A stretch of 64,000 nt of DNA, taken from positions 1,541,755-1,605,754 of the forward strand of contig JAJEKV010000081.1 in assembly GCA_021234155.1 (NCBI GenBank). Reading direction: 5' to 3'. The position numbers were made by a program, and so were the translations under genes. This stretch comes from Isoetes taiwanensis (lineage: Eukaryota; Streptophyta; Lycopodiopsida; Isoetales; Isoetaceae). Within the stretch, counting starts at the first letter, position 1. Every line of letters begins with the position of its first letter. The notes under the pieces were generated by a model. It saw only the letters and a list, made by a program, of their open reading frames with translations, ran no database searches and was not told the DNA's origin. Shown piece by piece: positions 58,882-64,000 of the stretch.

Positions 58882-59390
58882 TACCTATAATAACTTAGTA
58901 CATGCTTCCACTGACGTTCTTTCTAAACTATGGCCAGCATCCTCGTCGGTCCTTTAGTATTGCTGGATATGAATCTGCCAATCCTAGTTTTGGAAGTTAC
59001 AAGATTACGGCTTGAGATCCCTCCAGCTGTTCATCTCCACCTAGTATTTCATGTTTCTCTATTGAAGCCCTACATACTTAATCCCTTCCCAAACCGTGTT
59101 CCTCTGCCGCCTCCACTAATGGAAGTTGATGATCATGAGGAGTTCGAGGTTCGAAAAATTCAAGACTCTAAGTTTCTTCGTCGGTGATTGTATTACTTTG
59201 TCGATTGGGAAGGTTATTCATCAAGTGATAGAACCTGAGGGCTTCTGAGAATATGATTAATGCTCCTGCTAAAATTGCAGAGTTCAACTGCCATTACCTG
59301 GATAAGCCAAGTTCGAATACTCCGGCTCCAGCTCTGACTTGTCGCCATCATAGGAGCGGGATGGTGTGACGACCATATGAGTATTACTAC
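58882..59390 (+). pseudogene. Ty3/gypsy integrase C-terminus and chromodomain (unit 2)
   Basis: After the hAT-like element the frame reads LEIPPAVHLHLVFHVSLLKP, then PNRVPLPPPLMEVDDHEEFE and VRKIQDSKFLRR (58930-59187). A one-base shift then leads to LYYFVDWEGYSSSDRT, the core of the chromodomain, followed by a degenerate tail that ends near 59385. The arrangement is the 3' end of a chromovirus pol gene. Confidence 0.9.
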
Positions 59391-59663
59391 TAAATTGCCC
59401 ACCGTTGGTGGGCTTTACATGTGATTGTTCACCTTTTGTGATCATTCCATGTGATTGTTCACAAACAATGGGTTAGTAATGTGTTACCAGTAGTTTGAGG
59501 AGCCCCGTAAATATTGGATGAATTAGATTAAATCCGGCAATAATTCGGCAATTAGGATCCTCCAGATAAGCATTTAACGGGATCCATTTTTCACCAAGCA
59601 TTAGGAAAACGGAAGTCAAAAGGGGACAAAAGAAATAATGGTGCATGTGAAGGTGGAAGCTAA

Positions 59664-61646
59664 TTAATAAGGGCAAGGGACAGCGAGGCAAGCTCTGACG
59701 CGTGCCATAAACAAAATTGCCATTGGACACTGCTCGGAATTAAATGATTTATAAAGCTCATTTAACAATTTGTTGACTTTTGGCATATCCACAGGACGTC
59801 CATTTATGTAGAAATATTGCCTATCCCCAGATGGTCTACCGCATCCAGTGCCAGGTTTAGAGACAAAGCCTTCTATCAAAAATCCCTCGGCAACAGAAAC
59901 ACTCAGGTGATCCAAACATGCTGCTGTTTTCGTCCCAAATACAGTTATGATATTATCTTTGATTGAATTAATGCCCTACGTATGAAGAATATTTGATCTT
60001 CCACCCTTTTCTATTTGACTAGTACATATCAAATGAATGCCTTTGGCAATCAAAACATAAGCCTGAATAAAGTGAAATTAGAACAGAAGCAAACATTAAT
60101 TAGCCTGGTACTTGACCAATGACATGCACATAAATACTTGTTCATTTGTTTACAGAGAAGTCTTATACAATTTACCATGCGGAAATTATTTTGGAGAGTG
60201 TTTCCTTGCCACTGGTACGAACAAAGCATAAACTTTACACCACTAACTTGGGAAAGTTTAGTCCCTTATATTCTCGTTATAAATTAAAGTATAATGAGCA
60301 ACTCCTGATGATGCAAAAGCAACTTTGCATTTGTGACTTCATATGCCGCATGTCCAATATTTCAAGAGTCTTGCATACTCTCTTCTAATATTGCGATTGA
60401 ACTCCTTATGTCTGACAGGTAATAAATAAAACAGCTTCCCCACTGAAACAGTCGTCCCTATTGTACGTGCTAATTTTTTTTGCGAAATAATATGACCAGA
60501 ATGATCAAAGATTAACTGCACCCCAACGGGCTGATCCTTGGACCTTGTGTACAGAGCGAACTTAGTGCCACACCACGAAACCCAAATGACGTAAGTGATC
60601 GTAGATCAGAAAAATCTGAGATTTTTGAAGTATGATATTTAAGTGTCAAGCCCTGACACAAAGACAAATAAGAGGTTCACATATACATTTAAAGTTTCAG
60701 CACAAAGGGAAACTAAGTATAGTAAAACCAGAGAATAAATTACTAATCGCAAATTTCTTATTAGCCAGAATGACTTTAGCTAAACTTGCTCGATATTAAT
60801 CCCAGAACTTTCTGTGGTTTAGCTAAACTCTACACATTTTTTTTCTCATACTTTCTAGCGTTTAGCTAAACTACCCCAAACATCATCCCAAAAATTTCTA
60901 TGGTGTGGCCAACAGAAAATATTAAGCCAAATTACTATACTTTTTTTCAATTGTTTCCTCTTATTTTAGTCATTTTCTTTGTGAAAACATTCTAAAATAA
61001 TGTTAACTAGCAAAGTCTATGACTCAAATTAATTCATAATTCTAGAAACTAAACTACTAGTCATATATTTTATATAAACTAGAATGATGTTATCTAAACT
61101 ACCCGAAAATCCATTCTAAAAGTTTCTATGGTTTGGCTAAAAAATACAAAATTTCATTCTCTTACTTTCTAGCATTTGGCTAAAGAGCTCCAGGTTGGTG
61201 CAGTCCCGAAAAAAGTTAAGCTAAAATTATGATTTTTTTCCCAATTTTTTCCATTTACTTTAGCCAATTTTTTTTAAAAATGTGCTAAAAAATCGCCAAA
61301 TAGCTAAGTTTAGCCCTTAAATTATTCCACTGTAAAACCGGTATACAAATCTCAAATCAATAGAAGTTCCCTAGTTTGGTATTCATGTTATCTCCAGAGA
61401 GGTACATGCATTAGCTCAAATGAAATTGTCTACCTAATGATTCTCCGGCGAAACACCACAGCCATTGTCTGCTACTTCAAAAGATTCAGCGCCGTATTCT
61501 CTAAGTTTGACCTCAATAGTAGTTGCACCAGCATTCAAGCTATTTTCCAGCAGCTCCTTCACAACATTGGCTAAATCTAAGATCACCTGACCCGAGCAAA
61601 TCCGATGGATTGATTTTTTCTCGATTGGCTGTATTTTTTTGTTCAT
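59664..61646 (-). pseudogene. PMS1: PMS1-like mismatch-repair protein, N-terminal part, decayed
   Basis: PMS1 is the MutL-type partner of MLH1 in DNA mismatch repair. Exon 1 (61434-61646, minus) reads [38 protein letters not shown] and [14 protein letters not shown], with the GHKL ATPase motif I Glu and Asn and the DNGCG motif II. The next block (about 60360-60653) reads [20 protein letters not shown], then RGVALSSLC, where the usual GFRGEAL motif has Val for Glu, then a frameshift, IFDHSGHIISQKKLARTIGT and LPVRHKEFNRNIRREYARL. The third (to 60062) reads AYVLIAKGIHLICTS, has a stop near 59977, then DNIITVFGTKTAACLDHLSV and the GRPVDMPKVNKLLNELYK end. Sequence past QCPMAI (about 59720) no longer fits, and the C-terminal endonuclease part is absent. 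Introns are retained. Confidence 0.9.
60735..61335. mobile_element. hAT-like repeat in the first PMS1 intron
   Basis: The AT-rich intron carries repeated TTTAGCTAAACT words (about 60776, 60819, 60861) with diverged forms such as GGTTTGGCTAAA (61130). It ends with TCGCCAAATAGCTAAG and TTTAGCCC near 61291-61317. The words resemble the subterminal sequence of the hAT-like element at 53330-54442 (TAAAAAATCGCCATTTGGC). A related non-autonomous element is likely, but exact ends were not located. Confidence 0.45.
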
Positions 61647-62975
61647 GCTCCTTCGCGCCTTTTAGCGAAAATATACTCTAGCAGAGACGTCACTCACAGA
61701 TATCAAATTTTTATTATGTATGCTCGAAAGGCGTGACTAGTTCTCAAACGTAGTTTAAATTCCTAGGTCTGCTACTCATATGCTGCTAACTAACTCTCCC
61801 TTTGGCTCTTGCTTCCTCTGTTTGTAGTAGCCACCATGTGCTGCGTTACGATGCAACCTCCTTCGTTTTAGGGGTGCTTACATTTTCATTGTTTTTTTAA
61901 CTTCATAAAACATCATTCTTTATTATGGACAAGCTTAAGGTATTCGCCTTGTTTATCAACAACGTGTTATCTCATAGACTCATAATGCATGATATTCTAG
62001 ATTCGACTCTAATTAAACCTTTTCCTTTACGGTAAAATGTGTGTTCAAATTCTACATGTTCAATGATATTGCTTTGACACAGTTTCAAATTGGGTTCAAA
62101 TCTCGAGTGGTTTCAAATTGATACACATACGTTGGCAGATAGAATTTCATCTTTGACATCCTTTCAAACTGGGTTCAAATCTCACGTGTTTCTATATTGA
62201 TATACATACATTGGCAAATGGAATTCCAGCCAGTAACCGAGCCAATAGGGAAAAATCATATTCTTTAATACATCAAAATCAATAGAGATTGATACACGTA
62301 CATTGGCAGATAAAATTTTATCTTTGATATCACTTCAGATTGGGTTCAAATCCCGCATGTTTCTATATTGATACACATTCATTGGCAAAAAGATAGGACT
62401 AGTGTGTTACCACTAGACCAAAGACCTAGACGCGATAAAGAGAAATATTCGACGAGTTAAATTGAAGCGATAAATTTCTTGTATAATATGCTATGTGTTG
62501 TATTTGGTAATGCTATGTTCTATTGGTAGGACATTTGTCAAGAACGTAGAAAAAAATTAGATAGTATTTTTTTATGTCGTGCCATTGTAAGGGACACTAG
62601 GAAGAGACACAACCCACCCCTAAATGTAGCGACGACTCCTAACTCCGCTATCTTGCTTCGTTTTCTTCTTTTTCCTCCATTCTGGCAATCCACCGGCTGT
62701 AAGACACCATTTTTGATCCATTCTCTGTCCGACCATCAAATAAAAGATGGATCTCGTTAGCCCACTGAATATTTACCATCACACCACCCTCAGTTCTGGA
62801 TCACACGACCCCTTTTGATCTCCGGCATTGCCCGCAATTCTGTAGATTTGGTGGGTTTCATGGCGGAGTTTTTCCACTGATATGGATTGCTGCATTTGCC
62901 CTTGTAATCTTGAACCTGGATCCTTTTTTCAGAAGTTTGAGCAGTTGTTTTCAACAGGGTTTAGAGGCAGATTTC
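61647..62975. other. Intergenic between the PMS1 pseudogene and the LUL-type gene
   Basis: Contains the repeat at 62085-62430. From 62640 the pyrimidine-rich sequence (CTTCTTTTTCCTCC near 62665) and an in-frame-free stretch look like the 5' leader of the downstream gene. No other gene is seen. Confidence 0.4.
62085..62430. repeat. Imperfect three-copy repeat, unit about 80-85 bp
   Basis: TTGGGTTCAAATC-like words at 62090, 62170 and 62340 are each followed by ATTGATACACAT- and CATTGGCA-type words. The end, GTGTTACCACTAGACCAAAG at about 62404, read on the minus strand resembles a tRNA A box and is shared with 30345-30370. Confidence 0.6.
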
Positions 62976-64000
62976 ATGGGGAATGGACCCAGCAACAGAA
63001 GGCAATCTGCCCCTCTTCCTCGCTTGTTTCCTCATCCTCCTGGTTATCCAGGGGCTAGACCATCCCCTTCTCCTCCTACCATCCCTCCTTATTTTTACCC
63101 TACAAATTTTAGTAGCCATTTTTATTCTCATACCTATTCGCCCAATAATGCTCCTTATCTTATGAGCTTGCCTCCTCCCGGGTTTAGATTGTCTGGATCA
63201 CATAGTTCGCCCCCTCGTGTTCCCGTAACTGAGCATCAGAAAGCAAGAACAATTCAGAATGATGTCAATGTGAAGAAGACGACTCTTAAACTTGTGAAGG
63301 ATGAACAAAATCCAGGGTTTTATTTGGTGTCTTTTGCATTTGATGCCACAGTGCCAGGCAGGTCAGAAAATTTTCTTTTGATAATCTAGGTTGATTTTTA
63401 TATGTGCCAAGGGACATATGCTGAGATCACTGGTTTCTGTGTGTGACAATTACAATTAGGGTTGTTGACTAGTTATTTTTTGAAGATAGACAGTTTTGTC
63501 CAAGCTGAGCCACTTGCATTTTTTTATCTGTATCTTTTTGACCGCCAGTTTTGCATGCCTTAACAGCCAGTATCTTCATAGCTATTTACTTCCATTTAGC
63601 TCTGAGTGGATCCATTAGTTTCTAGTCATTTATCGGTGTTATTCACCATTGTATTGGTATTTTGGCATAGACATTTCTGGCTTACAGTTCTATGACATGT
63701 GTATAGTCTTAATTTAAATGGAATTTTAGCTAGACCAAAGTACAATTCAATCCAACATTTAACCTTGGAAATCTTGCATTCCCTATGTTAAAACATTTTG
63801 TCTATTTCAGGCATTGTGCCCAGACAGTTGTTTATTTTTCTGTCAAGACCATGCTATCACCATAGAGGAAAGGATTGCCTAAATATTACATAACTGTTGT
63901 TTCTCTGCACTTGCAGCATTTCAATCTTCTTGCTGGCGAAAGAGGGACCAAATTGCACCCTTACCACCCTAAAGCCAGATTTGTTTCGACCTGTTCGGGT
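62976..64000 (+). CDS. LOG2/LUL-type RING E3 ubiquitin ligase, 5' end
   Basis: Partial gene, running off the window. Exon 1 is 62976-63361 and exon 2 starts at 63917 (GCAG before, GT after exon 1; phase fits). The start at 62976 gives Met-Gly-Asn, the N-myristoylation signal of LOG2/LUL ligases; an ATG further upstream in frame (62910) would hide that glycine and is less likely. A Pro/Ser/Tyr-rich N-terminal region is followed by the conserved DAR2-like domain: [20 protein letters not shown] near residues 84-103, then [17 protein letters not shown] and [13 protein letters not shown]. Family members sit at the plasma membrane and act in amino-acid export control and stress responses; the C-terminal RING lies beyond the edge. 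Confidence 0.88.

Larger units (their letters stand above)
55472..59908. repeat. Tandem segmental duplication, unit 2 (4.4 kb)
   Basis: Direct copy of 51056-55470. It starts at AGTTTCACTCAGAG (55472) and its last shared bases are ACTCAGGT at 59901-59908, after which the PMS1 exon continues uninterrupted. Offset at the left edge is 4416 bp. The hAT-like parts of the two units differ at only a few positions; the Copia and gypsy parts differ at many small indels. Confidence 0.95.

Overview
The window is nuclear DNA of a flowering plant. The genes carry many short GT-AG introns in AT-rich sequence, and the protein families (ATG18 with a BCAS3-type C-terminus, SAC phosphoinositide phosphatase, LOG2-like RING ligase) and transposons (Helitron, hAT, MULE, Copia, chromodomain Ty3/gypsy, LINE, MITEs) are those of plants. 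I could not place the species from sequence alone.

Three genes look intact, all on the + strand: an ATG18g/h-type PROPPIN autophagy gene (18647-22762, 10 coding exons, 945 codons), a SAC-domain phosphoinositide phosphatase of the SAC6/SAC7(RHD4)/SAC8 type (25926-29573, 20 coding exons, 596 codons), and the 5' end of a LOG2/LUL-type RING E3 ubiquitin ligase (62976 to the window edge). The first two are neighbours 3.2 kb apart and both act in phosphoinositide biology: one binds 3-phosphoinositides, the other should remove a phosphate from such lipids.

Layout. 1-4.4 kb: decayed gene fragments (Pumilio exons joined to TPR exons, and an aspartic-protease insert exon). 7.1-11.95 kb: Helitron remnant with a PIF1-type helicase, bounded by two outward-facing Helitron 3' ends. 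12.5-14.0 kb: decayed hAT transposase. 18.6-29.6 kb: the two intact genes. 30-35.3 kb: minisatellites, a LINE tail and a 572-bp foldback element. 35.6-41.4 kb: GC-rich block with a decayed MULE transposase. 43-43.7 kb: truncated LINE flanked by a 27-bp direct repeat. 44.1-45.3 kb: IGHMBP2/SMUBP-2-like helicase pseudogene. 46.8-51.6 kb: two Copia remnants in opposite orientation, one split by a 1.29-kb poly(A) retroelement with a target-site duplication. 51.06-59.91 kb: a 4.4-kb segment repeated head to tail; each unit holds Copia RT, Ty3/gypsy integrase and chromodomain, a 1.1-kb hAT-like element with a nested MITE, and part of a PMS1 mismatch-repair gene. 59.7-61.65 kb: the N-terminal PMS1 pseudogene itself (- strand).

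The most unusual material is the 4.4-kb composite tandem duplication, whose two copies differ mainly at CHG-type trinucleotides, together with the set of intron-containing gene fragments and the Helitron-like structure with inverted 3' ends. I found no convincing new functional system; the observations are mainly structural.
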